A stretch of 64,000 nt of DNA. Source: Tetrahymena thermophila SB210. Taxonomy: Eukaryota > Ciliophora > Oligohymenophorea > Hymenostomatida > Tetrahymenidae. Position 1 is the first letter of the stretch, and each line of letters begins with the position of its first letter. The position numbers were made by a program, and so were the translations under genes. Location: assembly GCF_000189635.1 (NCBI RefSeq), contig NW_002476254.1, forward strand, positions 372,001-436,000, in the 5' to 3' direction. Shown piece after piece: positions 1-11,576 of the stretch. A model generated the notes under the pieces. It was given only the letters and a program-made list of their open reading frames with translations, searched no databases and was not told the origin of the DNA.

Positions 1-2237
1 TTCGTCTAATTCTTCATCTTCTTCATCGTCATCATCTTCTAAACTTTCGAACCAGCTATCGAATTAACTAATAAAAAGCTAATGATAAGCTTATATGTAA
101 AATAATTAATTCTATATAAAATTATTTGCAGCATTTTCATTCATCAAAGGGCGCTATTTTTTTCTTTTTCTGATGAAATCAATAGCTCTTATTTATTTCA
201 TGTCCCTTTAACTTAACTCAATCTTTATTTATTTTATTAATTAATAGTAAACATATTTTATTTCAACAAATAAGCTTACTTTATCAACTACGAGGTGTAT
301 TTTAGGACAATCAGTTATTAAATGGTCATTGTATTAACAGCAGTAGCAATCACTGTGAACTTACTAGTAGAGATAACCTGTAAAAAGGTTATCACATATA
401 GTGCAGAATATTTCATAATCTTATTAATACTCTGTATTTAAAAGTTAAATGTTAGATGAAAAAAAAATTAGGAGTTTTTTTGTTTACATTTTATTAATTT
501 TATAAACGGTCCTCTTTCTATGTAAAGCAGGCTTGTAAAACCAGCGCTTTTAATTGAAAGTTATCTTGGTTGCCCGGTAAAAAAACTATAAAAACCAAAA
601 GTATCACCTTTAGTCAATTCTCTAAACTCAACACTTGTATCATTTTTTCCTTAATTATTTGTTTGACCTTAAAAGTACATAATTACCTGTTTATAATAAA
701 CTCTTTTTATAATTTTATTAGGAAAATAAACAATTTACACTTCCTTATTCTACAAAAAATATTGAACTATCATCAACATCACCTTAAAATGTTATAATTT
801 CATCCGGATAACATCTGTATTCTTTTAAATAAAAATAGATAAAATGTGAAAATTAAATAACTACTTATTCATTCATTACCTTTTATTAAAGTAGAAGCTT
901 TTTAAAGAAATTCATCTGTAAAATTTTGTCTAAAAATAGGACATTAGTTCAAGACTTTTCTTGTCGCTTATATTTATAGTTTTTACTTTAATCCTTCAGA
1001 CAAAGAGCCAATAATGTGCTCTAAAACTTTATTTTCCGTAGAGCTTTTTAATATATATTATATAAATATTCTATTAAAAAAAAAATATATTTTATTTATT
1101 TTACTTATTTTAGCTCCAATAATAAGTTAGGTATTCTCTAACTTAAAATTGAAGATCTTTTTAAATATCCTTTCTTGCCATGTATTAATTTACAATGAAC
1201 AAATTTTTAATAATTTTTTTTTCTTATTCTTCCATTTCGCTAAAGATTGTACCTATCTAATCAATATTTATAAACACACAAAAATGTTAATTAGATTATA
1301 TAAATTCTTATTATTTTACCTTATTAAGAGAGTAACCGAAGAAAATGCATCCAATTAGAATAGTGCATATAACAACACCGTATTCTGCATTGTTTACGGG
1401 AGTGACATCTCCATATCCAACAGTAAGCATAGTAACCGTAGAATAGTAAAATGCTCTAATATATACAGAGTATTGTTAGCTACGTATATCTAGCCCTTGT
1501 TTACTCACCCAATTATTCGTTATTTCAAAATAATTTGCCATTGATATATAAATGCATGCAAAAAAGTGAGCAGCAAAAATAATAACACAAATAACTTTAA
1601 AAAAGGACTCAATATCACGAAATATTGGTTTTATATGAAGAACTTCTTTTAAAATTTTACTTATTTTAGTGAAATACTTAACTTTTAGAAAAAAGAATAT
1701 TATAAAATACTAAAAATCATTACAAAATAGCTATCCTATAAGACTTCCTGTAGATATTAAGTCAAAGATAAAATACTACTTTAAGTAATTTAAAGCAGCT
1801 GTTTTTCTATTTTTAATCAATATACCCTACTAGTAAAAGCCTGTATTAAGGTCAATAAAAATTCCTAAAATAAATATTGCAATAAATGCTTCTAAGTGAT
1901 CCATCAAAATAGATTGGCCAAACGATAAGCTCACTGATATAGCAAAAAATAGGTATAAGGTAGATGTTCCAACAAAAATATCCCAAATTATCCTAAACTA
2001 TCCTAATGGATTTATTTTCGGCATATAATTCCAAAATCTAATTTTCAAAAATTGCAGACCTTTCTTTTCAGTAAATTTCTTTGTTTTCAAACCAGTTCTA
2101 AAAGATTTAGTTGATTTTATATCTGAATCATATTTATATGTGTTCTTAGAAGAGTATCTGCCTTCTTTTTTTCTCTCTATATTATCTCTGGTAGAATAAT
2201 CTTTAATTAATCTAGCATAATAACTAAAATCTTCCAT
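1..2237 (-). CDS. CNBD-type voltage-gated potassium channel with C-terminal zinc knuckle, 3' end outside window
   Basis: Plasma or ciliary membrane K+ channel of the large ciliate CNG/EAG-like family. The start at 2237 (MEDFSYYARLIKD) opens a basic cytosolic N-terminus, then six hydrophobic segments (about 2000-1330). The pore reads TMLTVGYGDVTPVN (about 1385-1430), the canonical K+ selectivity filter. The S6/C-linker continues across an intron at about 1257-1320 (IGTIFSEMEEQ, NQYMARKDIQ). A cyclic-nucleotide-binding domain follows: FQGDVDDSSIFFVEQGS, then KGDTFGFYSFFTGQPR. After DYEIFC comes an exact CX2CX4HX4C knuckle (307-348), then a basic stretch and an acidic tail (SLEDDDDEEDEELDE) still open at base 1. 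About seven short GT...AG introns interrupt the 3' half. One in the CNBD (about 52 bp) is needed to join FFVEQGS to VIMYFQGQT. The family call is firm; whether it binds a cyclic nucleotide is inference. Confidence 0.93.
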
Positions 2238-2923
2238 TTATTATAATTTCATTTTAGCAAACGCTATATTCAAATTTTAATTGTTTGTATTCAATCGATT
2301 GAGAGTGATGATTCTAACTTAGAAGAAAGAGCAGATTAAATAAATCCTTTATATTTATAAAACTTCTATTATTATTGAAGTCTTTCTGTCTCTTTTTCTT
2401 TGTTCTACTTTAAAAATTAAGTTAAAGAAAATATTAATTTGATTTATTTTATCATAAAATACAGAATAGATTATGTTCTATTTTGATTAGTATTAATTTT
2501 TCTTTCTAAAATAATAAGAATATATAACAAACATCCTTCATTATTTTTTTTTACTATTTCAAAAAAATATTTACTCATAAATATTGTTTTTTATAATAAA
2601 ATAATAAAATCATATAAATTATTTTTGATGAAATATGTTTAATTAATTAATTTATTGATTTGTCTTTAATTTGCTTTTTAACGATATTTTATTTATCATT
2701 TCAAAACTTAAATCATTTAAAATTTGATTAAAAAATAAATAATTCTTTTAGATAAAAAGTTATTATACTGTTAACAAATAAATTACATTTCAATAAGGTA
2801 AAGATAATCAGTAATTTGTGTATTTACAAAATCAAAAATTAAAATATAATCAAAGCTTCTTACTTCTTTATTTATTATTCATTCCTGCTTTTTATTATTT
2901 TAATGTAAAACAAGCGAGCTGAG
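2238..2923. promoter_or_regulatory. Divergent intergenic region
   Basis: AT-rich spacer between the minus-strand channel gene and the plus-strand gene at 2924. It must hold both 5' UTRs and promoters. I see no recognisable motif and no coding frame. Confidence 0.5.
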
Positions 2924-4606
2924 ATGTTCAATGACCAAAAAGATGAAGTCTCATTTAATTTAAATAGCCCTGGTTAAGATAGATAAATTTAAGAGTTAAC
3001 TTTAGATGATCTAAATGATGAAGACTTAAAAATAAAAGATTAGTATTTGAACAATAATAATAAAATTGAAATAAAAAATAATTTAAACATAGATAGCTTT
3101 GATATCAAGCTCAATAACTTAAAAAATTCAAACATTCCTCCTAGAATTTAGGATAAATATACCTAAGATTTTTCCTATCCAAATAATTCAGATTTTTAAA
3201 GATATAACCCGAGCGAAAACTAACCAAGAACAATAAATTTTGATACAGCAACTTTCGAAAATAGCTTAGATGGAGAAGAATCTGAAAGTGGTTTAGGATT
3301 TGCTGATTCTAATAAAAGCAGGCCGCCTTTAGGAAAATAAAATTAAATGAAATTTTAAAAATAAAATGAATAATAGCACAACTAATTTTCACACAGTTAA
3401 GACAGTGATTTTGATCTTTCAGACACAAAATTGAGAAGATTAGGGATAATCAATTCTTTAAAGAAAGATGCATAAGAATATTCAAATTTACTTCATAATT
3501 ATTCAAAACAATTTAAAGATACTAACTCAGACTCAACTCGCCTTTCTGATTAATAGACTACTCATAATGCAGCAAGCTATAACCTTAATAATAACAGCTT
3601 CTCTAACAATAATTTATTTTCACGTGAAAACTCTCGTAATGCCTTTGATAAGTATGGATATATGCTTCAAAGGGAAGGTTACTAGCAACAATCTGCAAGC
3701 TTTTTAACCTCAAATCCTCCTGCTAATCCTCATAACTTAAACAACAAAGATATATAAGATAGAATGTCTTCTATCAATAACAAAATTAGAGAAGCATATC
3801 AAGAATTTTCAAATACTAAAGATCCTACAGGATTTGCTCCCACATCTTCACAGAATTCTGCATCAGATCCTTACAGAATATCAATAAATTCATTCAAAAA
3901 TTCGCTATTTAGTGCTCAAAAGGAAAATAATTCATATAATGTAAATTAACACCATCCTTAATCTTCAGTAGGTGCTTTAGTAAAAGAAGATAAAATAAAT
4001 AATCTGAGTAGCTATAATTAATTTCATAACTCTTCAAACTACAATATTGACAATCAAAATAGAATGGATTCTGATGCAATCTTAAGAAGTGCTTTATAAG
4101 CCCATCATTTGGCAACAAGTGGTTTCAAGATGTCTAACCAATAACAGCAGGCTAAACCTCCTAAAAATAATCCTGTAAGTAACTTGAATAGAGTATTTGG
4201 TGAAACAAGCACAATGTTTAACGAATTTAAGAAAAGGTCAGCTTCTATAAATGTAACTGGAGAAGAAGATTCAAGATCTACTAATAAATAAACTACTCTT
4301 ACAAATACTGTTTAACCTAGTACTACAATAAGTAATGAGCCAAATTCTTACTAAAAGTACATGAATATAAAGAAAAAATATTATGACACATTTTTACCAG
4401 AAAAGGATAAAATAATGAACAATCCTCTAAAACTTTTAAAGTATAAAATTCACCAGAGGGATACACAAACACTTGATAATTGTAAAAACACACTTAAATT
4501 TATTGACTAAGAAATATCATAAAATATTGACCCAGCACTATCAAATTCTATTTATTAAAAATCTTCTTAGTAAAGCTTTTCAGCAACAAATGAATTTAAA
4601 ATTTGA
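2924..4606 (+). CDS. Asn/Gln/Ser-rich low-complexity protein, function unknown
   Basis: A single uninterrupted ciliate-code frame of 560 residues from ATG 2924 to TGA 4604-4606. The product is hydrophilic and mostly disordered-looking: many Asn, Gln, Ser and Asp residues, no hydrophobic segment and no signal peptide. Locally more ordered patches are KLRRLGIINSLKKDAQEYSN in the middle and LPEKDKIMNNPLKLLKYKI near the C-terminus. I do not recognise a domain. The gene is real: the frame is 1.7 kb long without TGA, and it has a higher G+C content and richer codon mix than the spacers on either side. It lies head to head with the channel gene and tail to tail with RIB43A. Confidence 0.85.
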
Positions 4607-5322
4607 ATTAATAAGCCTTATAAAATATTAAGGATAAAAAGCTTTGCAATTTTTCATTAAAAAAAAGAATAATAAATAAATGAATGATAAAGTAAAAAAC
4701 AGAAATTAATTAAAATTGATTTATTATTATCAATAATTAAAAAAAATAATTAATCAATATTTTACTATTAAATATTTATTTATATTTCATAGAAATTTTT
4801 TGGCATTGAATTTATCAATTAAAAAATATTTCCTTTTTTTAATATTGGTATTATTTTAACATTAATTTATTATAAAGCTCATAAAAACATTAATTATAAT
4901 GTTACGATCTGTTAAGTTTGTATTATAAAAAAAAAATAAGTATTAATAGTTAATTCTATTTATTAAAATTGGTTTCGTTCATAACTTTTGAATATTTTGC
5001 TTTAATACATTTAAAGAATCAAAATATTAATTTAATTTAATGAAAAAAAGTAATTTAATATTTAATTTAAATAACTAATTAATTGTTAGAAAAATAATTA
5101 AATAATTTAATAAAAGTGAAAATAAATATAATTAATTATATTGATTGATATATTGAACGATAATATTTGCATAATTAAAAAATTATTTTACAAATTAAAT
5201 ACTTAACATAAAGAATTTAATTTATATTTATATTTACTGTAAAAAGTTTCTCTTTATAAAATTAATATGATATATTTGCTTATTTCAAGTTCCATTTCAT
5301 ATTTTTTTAGTCTATCAATCAA
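4607..5322. other. Convergent spacer
   Basis: Very AT-rich 3' flanks of the genes ending at 4606 (+) and 5323 (-). It contains oligo-A and oligo-T runs and no coding frame I can support. Both polyadenylation sites should lie here. Confidence 0.5.
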
Positions 5323-6663
5323 TCAATCATACATGTGCTTAAGTTTTATTTTTTATTCCTTAGCAGCTAATAGGTTAAATTCTTTAATTTCATCCATTCT
5401 TTATCTATGTTATCTATTTTTTTATCTTTCTAGGTTGATCAACATAAATCTATTATGCTTTTGTATAAAAGAACTTTAAAAATATATAAAATAAATAATT
5501 TTTTTTACTTCAGTTTAGTTAGAAAAGGCCTTATCCTCATCTCTCTCTAAATTCTTCAATATCTATATTATTTATAAAAGTAATATTTTTTTTATTTCTA
5601 TTTATGTAACGAATTAAAATACTTCTCTTTCATGACGTTATTAATCTTGTTCAAGAATAATATCCTTTTTTTATTGAGGATTCATACCTTTCCAGTGATA
5701 AGGTATAACTCTATGAGGACCAAATGCACTTGTACAAGTGCCAGTATTTTCTGTTTGGAAATTATTTGTGTTACAATATGTAATGTGATACTAATTTTAT
5801 GCTTAATTATCAAGATGGGAGGATCTTTCATAATCTAACTTTTCATTTCTCTATTTTTTGATAAATTTAACAAATGAATTTATTAAAGATTTCTAGTTTA
5901 CTTTGTTTTGTTTGAATCATATTAAATAATTTATTTTTTCATAAACAATTTAATCTTTTTTTCAATCAATCAATAAATATATTAAAATGCATTAAAAATA
6001 ATTTAATTAATATCAATAAGCTTGCTTTTATTAGAAATTGTATTTATTTATAATAAATTTATAAAACAGTTAAAGGGTTAGCTAATTACTTATTAAATGT
6101 TGAATTCTTTGGTATTCTTTTCCCAGTTTCTTCTTTTTTAATTTAAATTATCTTCCAAATCTCCTCTCATCATATTTATATGTAATGTTTATTATTCAAA
6201 AGCCCTAAAATGTATATCAATATAAGAAATATTATTATCATTTTCTTAATAAAAGTTGTTTCAATAATAATGAATAATAATTAATGTTTAGCAATAAAAA
6301 TGCAATCAATTAGTTTATTTAAAGAAACTAATTAAAGTTAATAAATTGTAGTTTTACTTTTTTTCTTCATCTTCTTAACGTTTTCTCTCTTCTTTTTCTC
6401 TAATCTACTATTCAATCCAGTCTCTTTGTTAAAGTTGTTAGAGTCTCCTTCTATTACCTTAATCTTTAAATAATTTACTATTTGTAAAACTTATTAGAGC
6501 ATCAAAATATTAAATTTGTAAGATTTAAAAATGACAACTGCAAATGCTATTTACTCAAATCTTCACCGTCTAAGCATTTAAGAGAAGATATACCACATCT
6601 TATAATTTATTCTTTATGTTGATAGTTAGTTCTATTAAAATCGCTATTTGTATTTCCACTCAT
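5323..6663 (-). CDS. RIB43A: RIB43A-family ciliary doublet microtubule protein
   Basis: Microtubule-inner or ribbon protein of axonemal doublets, expected in cilia and basal bodies. From ATG 6663: MSGNTNSDFNRTNY, then the family box GISSLKCLDGEDL. An intron follows whose acceptor gives LNQGNRRRLQQLQQRDW and IEQQIREKEERKRQEDEEKK. Later exons carry a charged helix (EDNLNQKRRNWEKNTKEF) and the diagnostic C-terminal RIB43A signature at about 5650-5830: NNFQTENTGTC, then FGPHRVIPYHWKGMNPQQ. The last exon ends KIKLKHMYD at TGA 5323-5325. About five short introns are present, and their exact ends were not all fixed. It is shorter than the roughly 380-residue animal homologue, as far as I can assemble it. 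The family call rests on the PYHWKGMNPQQ and DGEDL motifs in the right order. Confidence 0.88.
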
Positions 6664-7025
6664 TTTATATATATTTGATTATCTTTTTCTTTTTTTGATT
6701 TTTCCAAACAAATTTAATTAAGAGATTTGCTTATCTATTATTTAACTTAATTCTTTCATGCATTTGAATTCTAATTACTATCTCAGTCATTTATCATTAA
6801 ATATGTTGTTTTTTGCCATAAATAAATTGAAATTGCTTATAACACAAAAAATAGCTTAAAAATAAACAATAATTTTTTTAATTAAATGTACGAATAATTA
6901 TTTTATTTTAAACACCAATTAAATTTATTTTAAAAATGAATACAAAATTAGCTAATCAATCACAAACATAAATTATAAAAGACAAATTTTTGTATTTATT
7001 TATTTATGACAGTTTAAAATAAAAA
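6664..7025. promoter_or_regulatory. Upstream region of RIB43A
   Basis: AT-rich 360-bp spacer. It holds the RIB43A promoter and the 3' flank of the TPR gene that ends at 7026. No motif recognised. Confidence 0.4.
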
Positions 7026-8402
7026 TCAAATATTATTTTAAGAACTATCTTCATCTAAATTTTATATCAAATCAAACTCTGTATTGAACTCATATCCATC
7101 TTTGTTGAGAATCTTATTGATAATTATTTCTTTATCTTACTTTAAGCTTTCATCTATGCTCTTTTAAGTTAGTTTTCTTAGTTTTTCTTTTTACTCTTCT
7201 TATTCCATATTTTCAAAAATCTTTTTATAATTTTTTGCTTGGTTTTTCTAACTTTATTCCAGTTTTTACTTGCAAGTATTTATATACTATTCAAAGTCTA
7301 ATTTAGTCTAGGCATCATCTGGAAATTTTTTAATGTATTATTATAACTCAACATAAGCCTAATCAAAATATGAGAGCTTATATAGGCTCTTAGCTTAAGC
7401 ATAAAGCATTTTTTAATTTTCAGGGTCCAGTTTAAGTAGTTCTTAAGCACTCTCACAAGCTTTTGAGTATAGTTTTGCTTTCATTGCAGCCACTGTTTTA
7501 TTTTATGCTATTTAAATTTTTAGTGCTTTGATAGTTATTATGTCTTCTTAAGTATCTTCAATAAATTTAGCATACTTGTTGTAAATATTTTCTGTATGTA
7601 TTTCAAGCTTTTAATATTTCTAAAAAGCTTCATTAAACTTTCCTTATCTGAAGTACTTTTCAGTAATATCTTCTTTTTTATGTTAAAGTTCTTAATTCTA
7701 TAATTTCAAATTTTCAATTTCTTCTTATCTAATAATTTTTCTTTCTTCTTATGTTATTTCCTATCCTTCTTTGAACTCTCTTTTCTTAACCTACAGCTTT
7801 AATTTTTCTAATTTTATTTTATAAACCTTAGATACTGATTATGTTTCTATATCTTTTTAATAAGACTAAAGTGTGTTCACAAAACTAAATGGGGTTGTGT
7901 ATCCATCATCAAATATAAACCAAGCTTCTTCTCCCTCTTTGATAAAAAATAATAAAAAGTTAACTATTATTTACTTAATAGTTTAATCTTTTTTACCTTC
8001 TAAAAATAGACATGCATAATGATATCCAGTAAAATGGTTGGATTCCTCGTTAAAGAGTGAAATTTTCAAAGATCTATCCTTGCTCTCTTAATTTAATAAT
8101 AATCCTTCATCGTTTCTTACTTCAACAATAATATGAGCTGTGCCATCTAACAATTTCATGTATTTTTATACATTTTATTCTGACTTTAACTTATAGTACT
8201 CCTCACCTTATTGTTCGTATTAGGATAAAGGAACATATTTTCTAAAACTTTCAAAAATATTTATAGCATGAAGATTTTCTAATATTTTTGACAAGTCAAA
8301 AGAGTCTTCAACTTTCTTTTTTTTAATTTAGCTTTTGAGGGCTTCATCAATTATCTATTCAGGCTAGTTAACAAAAATAATAGAAGGTTTAGAGGACTAC
8401 AT
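7026..8402 (-). CDS. TPR protein, FKBP/co-chaperone-like
   Basis: Intronless frame of 458 residues (ATG 8400-8402, TGA 7026-7028). N-terminal part: NIFESFRKYVPLSQYEQQG and a beta-rich stretch (GTAHIIVEVRNDEGLLL, HYACLFLEGKKD, EEAWFIFDDGY) that could be one or two FKBP- or CS-like folds without obvious catalytic residues. The middle is a charged helix. The C-terminal half has three TPR-type repeats of about 34 residues: KYFRQGKFNEAFQKYQKLE; AAMKAKLYSKACESAQELL with KLDPENQKMLYAQAKSLYK; and YFDQAYVELQQYIKKFPDD. A long acidic/lysine tail follows. This layout fits large-immunophilin-like or other HSP90-linked TPR proteins. The TPR call is firm; the immunophilin link is inference and I do not claim isomerase activity. 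Confidence 0.82.
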
Positions 8403-8808
8403 TTTTATTATTAAAATTCTTTTTATTTGATTCTTTTATTTTTTAATCTTTTTACAAATATTTGAGACTGTTTTGATAATTTATAAATTTTTGTATCAAA
8501 TTTTTGTAAAAAAGATTCTGTTAAAAGTGTTTACAAAAAATAAAAATAAAATATTTTTATTTTTAATTATGTTGTTTATTCTTTTATTTAATATAAAAAA
8601 AATTAATCATCCAGCAATCTAAAATAATAAAAGCATCCATCCTATAGATACGAACTACTTTATCAAAATTTAAAAGTATTTTATTTATTATTTTAAAATT
8701 ATTAAATTTATTCACTCAAATATATAATATAAAACTAAATAAATTTGCTAACTAAATCTAGTTTTTCTAGTTTTTTTTTATTTAATAGTAAAAATTATTT
8801 TATTAAAA
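8403..8808. promoter_or_regulatory. Upstream region of the TPR gene
   Basis: AT-rich spacer (5' of the TPR gene, 3' of the small gene ending at 8809). No coding frame or recognisable element. Confidence 0.4.
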
Positions 8809-9081
8809 TCAACAACCTATTTTTTTAATAAATTATTTACTATAATTTATTTTTAGCTTCATTCTTTTTTTCCATATTTCTACAATATCAATATCTTATT
8901 TCTTAAGTCCTTATCTAAATTTGTTAAAAATTGAGTGTTCATTTAGTTCTGTTTTCTTAAATTCTTATTTAATTGGTATAATCCCATTATTTTTTATAAG
9001 TAAATAATATCTATGAAGCAATTAGTAAATTATGAAAGAACCGATAGTGCTACCCAATAATAGATAGCAAAAATAGGACAT
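8809..9081 (-). CDS. Small single-TM protein, tandem paralog 1
   Basis: Intronless 90-residue frame in the ciliate code (ATG 9079-9081, TGA 8809-8811). It begins MSYFCYLLLGSTIGSFIIYQ, a hydrophobic helix starting at the very N-terminus, followed by LLHRYY and a polar lysine-rich body (IPIKQEFKKTEL, KKQDIDIVEIWKKR). It aligns end to end with the product of 9993-10208: shared MS-F-C start, G-(T/A)IGS, RYY, I/LP-(I/T)(K/Q)QEFKK and VE-(I/M)WK. Two copies keeping frame and motif order argue for a real coding family even though each gene is tiny. No known family recognised; a mitochondrial or endomembrane anchor is possible. It is less conserved and longer at the C-terminus than its neighbour, so it may be the diverging copy. 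Confidence 0.68.
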
Positions 9082-9992
9082 TTAAATGTTTTTTATGATC
9101 TAAAAAATATTACTAAAACAACTTTTCAAAATTTATTTGATTTTTTTTACCTTAATAATAGCAATATAATAAATATAATAAAATAGATATTTTAGCTAAT
9201 AAGTTTAATTAAAGAAAACAATCTATAAATTAAATATTATTCTATAACAATATAAATAGATACTTAAATATTTTTAAACAATAAAATAGTTCTCATCGAA
9301 ATTTATAGAAGGTTCAAAGCTCTATTTTAATTAGTAAATTTTTTTACTTATTTTGAAAAAAAAGGAAATTATTTATTTATTTACAAAATTATGAGATTTA
9401 TAAACTTTAAATTTCTATCAAATTTTGTAAATAAACACTCAGAAATAAATTCTTTAAGGTTATAAAATATTTTTTCTGAATAATTATATTAACTTTTAAC
9501 TTCTTAATTCACTAAATAAAGTGAAAAGAAGCAACTTACAAGCAAAAAATAGTGATATCAAAATTTAAATTTAAAATATACTTTTTAGAATATTAAATTT
9601 TTTCTAGTCTTAAAGGCTCTTTGTATTTTAAAGCTTAACTAAAATTTCAAAGTTCTATTTAAGATAAATATATCTTTATCTATCTTTATATAAAAGCAAT
9701 ATTGTTTTTTATTTGAACAATCAATAATTTAATTTTATACTAATAGCTTTTTTCCTTAATAATTGATCAACCGAGTAATTAGAGATAATAATTAAAATAT
9801 TTTTGATGTTATAAAAATTAGAATTTATATTTAAACATGTTTTATCTCAAAGTTAGTTTTTTTCTATTTTTTGAAATTATAATTTATACAGTTTATATTG
9901 ATGAATATATAAGACATTAATAAACCCACTCATATATTTAAGCTTATTTTAATTACATAAATCATGTACTTAACATTAATAATTATTTTCTT
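9082..9992. other. Spacer between the two small paralogs
   Basis: About 0.9 kb, extremely AT-rich, with no supported coding frame. It presumably contains the promoter of the gene at 8809-9081. Confidence 0.4.
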
Positions 9993-10208
9993 TCATTATT
10001 ACTATTTCCACATTTCTACAACTGAATTTTTAATTCCTTTACCTAATGTACCGCAGATACTCCATCCATCTAATTCTTACTTCTTAAATTCTTATTAAGT
10101 TGGGAGAATCACATTCTTTTTTATGGGATTATAATATCTAGGAGATACTTAGTACATTACAGAAGATCCGATAGCAACACCCCAAAGAAAAGAGCAAAAG
10201 GAAGACAT
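9993..10208 (-). CDS. Small single-TM protein, tandem paralog 2
   Basis: Intronless 71-residue frame (ATG 10206-10208, TGA 9993-9995). It starts MSSFCSFLWGVAIGSSVMYQ, an N-terminal hydrophobic segment with small residues (GVAIGSS), then VSPRYYNPIKKNVILP, QQEFKKQELDGW, SICGTLGKGIKNSVVEMWK and a QQQ end. It resembles a short N-anchored inner-membrane or ER protein, but I do not recognise the family. It is richer in G+C and more orthodox in codon choice than its paralog 0.9 kb downstream, which suggests that this copy is the better maintained one. The direct tandem arrangement points to local gene duplication. Confidence 0.72.
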
Positions 10209-11576
10209 TTTTAACTACTTTACTATATTTTAAATTATTGCTGTTAACGTTTATAGAAACTTTTAGATATTTTTAATTAATAAAAAGTATATCTCCAAAT
10301 AAAATAATAAATGATTAAAGATAGATATTAAAATAGAAAATCCTATCAGAAAATATCAGTTTAATTTTAGAAAATAATAGAAAATTCTAAACATATTCTA
10401 TTACAACATGGAAATATAAAAAATTTAAAATGGCTTTTGTATTTTAAATACTTTCTTCTATTTTATAAATTTCTATTTAGATTTTAGTATATAATTCTCA
10501 TTTTAAATTTAGTTAAAATCATCATGCAATTTAAGATTAAATAATATGATTGAAAATTAAAAAATATTTTTTAAATATAAAAATAAGTATTATCTATTAA
10601 TCTTATAATCTTGCTGAATATTGTTATTAAAAGGAAGTGAGTTTTATATAATATTTTTCTAAACATGTAATTTAATAATATAGTAGTTAAACTAAATAAT
10701 TAAATAAAACATGCATATATTAAAATAATACTAAGACTATTTAGAATATTATTAAAGTTATTTATTTAATTTATGTTAACTCAATTTTTTATATTTAAGC
10801 AAACTAATGAAACTAGGTAAGTTTAAGAAAAAGACATATTAATTTATGATTTCTTTTAATATCAAAAGAATCATAACAAGATTATTTTTTTTAATATTTA
10901 GCTATTTAGTAAATTAATAAAAAAAGAATAATTATAATAATAAATAGATTGTTTTTTTATATGTATGGCTCATTTTTATTTATTGCTAAATAATATGATT
11001 AAAAATTTGAAATTTTTATTTTTTTATCAGAGATTATTAAAGACATTATTTAGCTAATAAACCTTAAGAATGATTTTGAATTATTCATTCTTTTTCTTAA
11101 ATTATAAAACTAATCAAAAAATTCTTTACAAAAAATTAAAAGTGAATAGATAGATTTTGGGAATAGTTTAATAAAAATAAAAGACATTTCGTAAAAAACA
11201 AGATAAATAGTGAAATTGTTAATTTCAATTTAAAAATATAAATTCAAAATATTTATTTAAATAAATAAATTTTAGAATTAATAAAAATAATTTATTGATT
11301 TATTTATTTTAATTAATTGATTATCTAGAAATTATTTTAATTAAAGTTTAAGAACGAAGATTCAGCTAATTATTTAATTTCTCTTTATAATAAATGTAAA
11401 AAATAAAAATTTTCAATTAATTTCTGTTCAAATGAATAATAGAAATTATAAAATTGCTGGTAAAAAAAATCTTTGTAATTCAAATAATTATTATAAAATT
11501 AATTAATTGTTTAATATCTTTTACTTTCGAAGCAAAATCATAAAATAGCCGCATAATTATTACTGACACATTTTGT
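10209..11576. promoter_or_regulatory. Divergent intergenic region
   Basis: 1.37 kb of AT-rich sequence between divergent genes (10208 minus, 11577 plus). I see short homopolymers and no coding frame I trust. Confidence 0.4.

Noticed and set aside
570..797. Apparent frameshift inside the CNBD of the K+ channel
   Set aside because: A 52-bp GT...AG intron (minus strand, GTAAATTG to TAAACAG) restores the frame in phase (FFVEQGS to VIMYFQGQT), so no lesion is needed.
5267..5838. Two hydrophobic plus-strand ORFs
   Set aside because: They lie opposite the RIB43A exons and have no support of their own.
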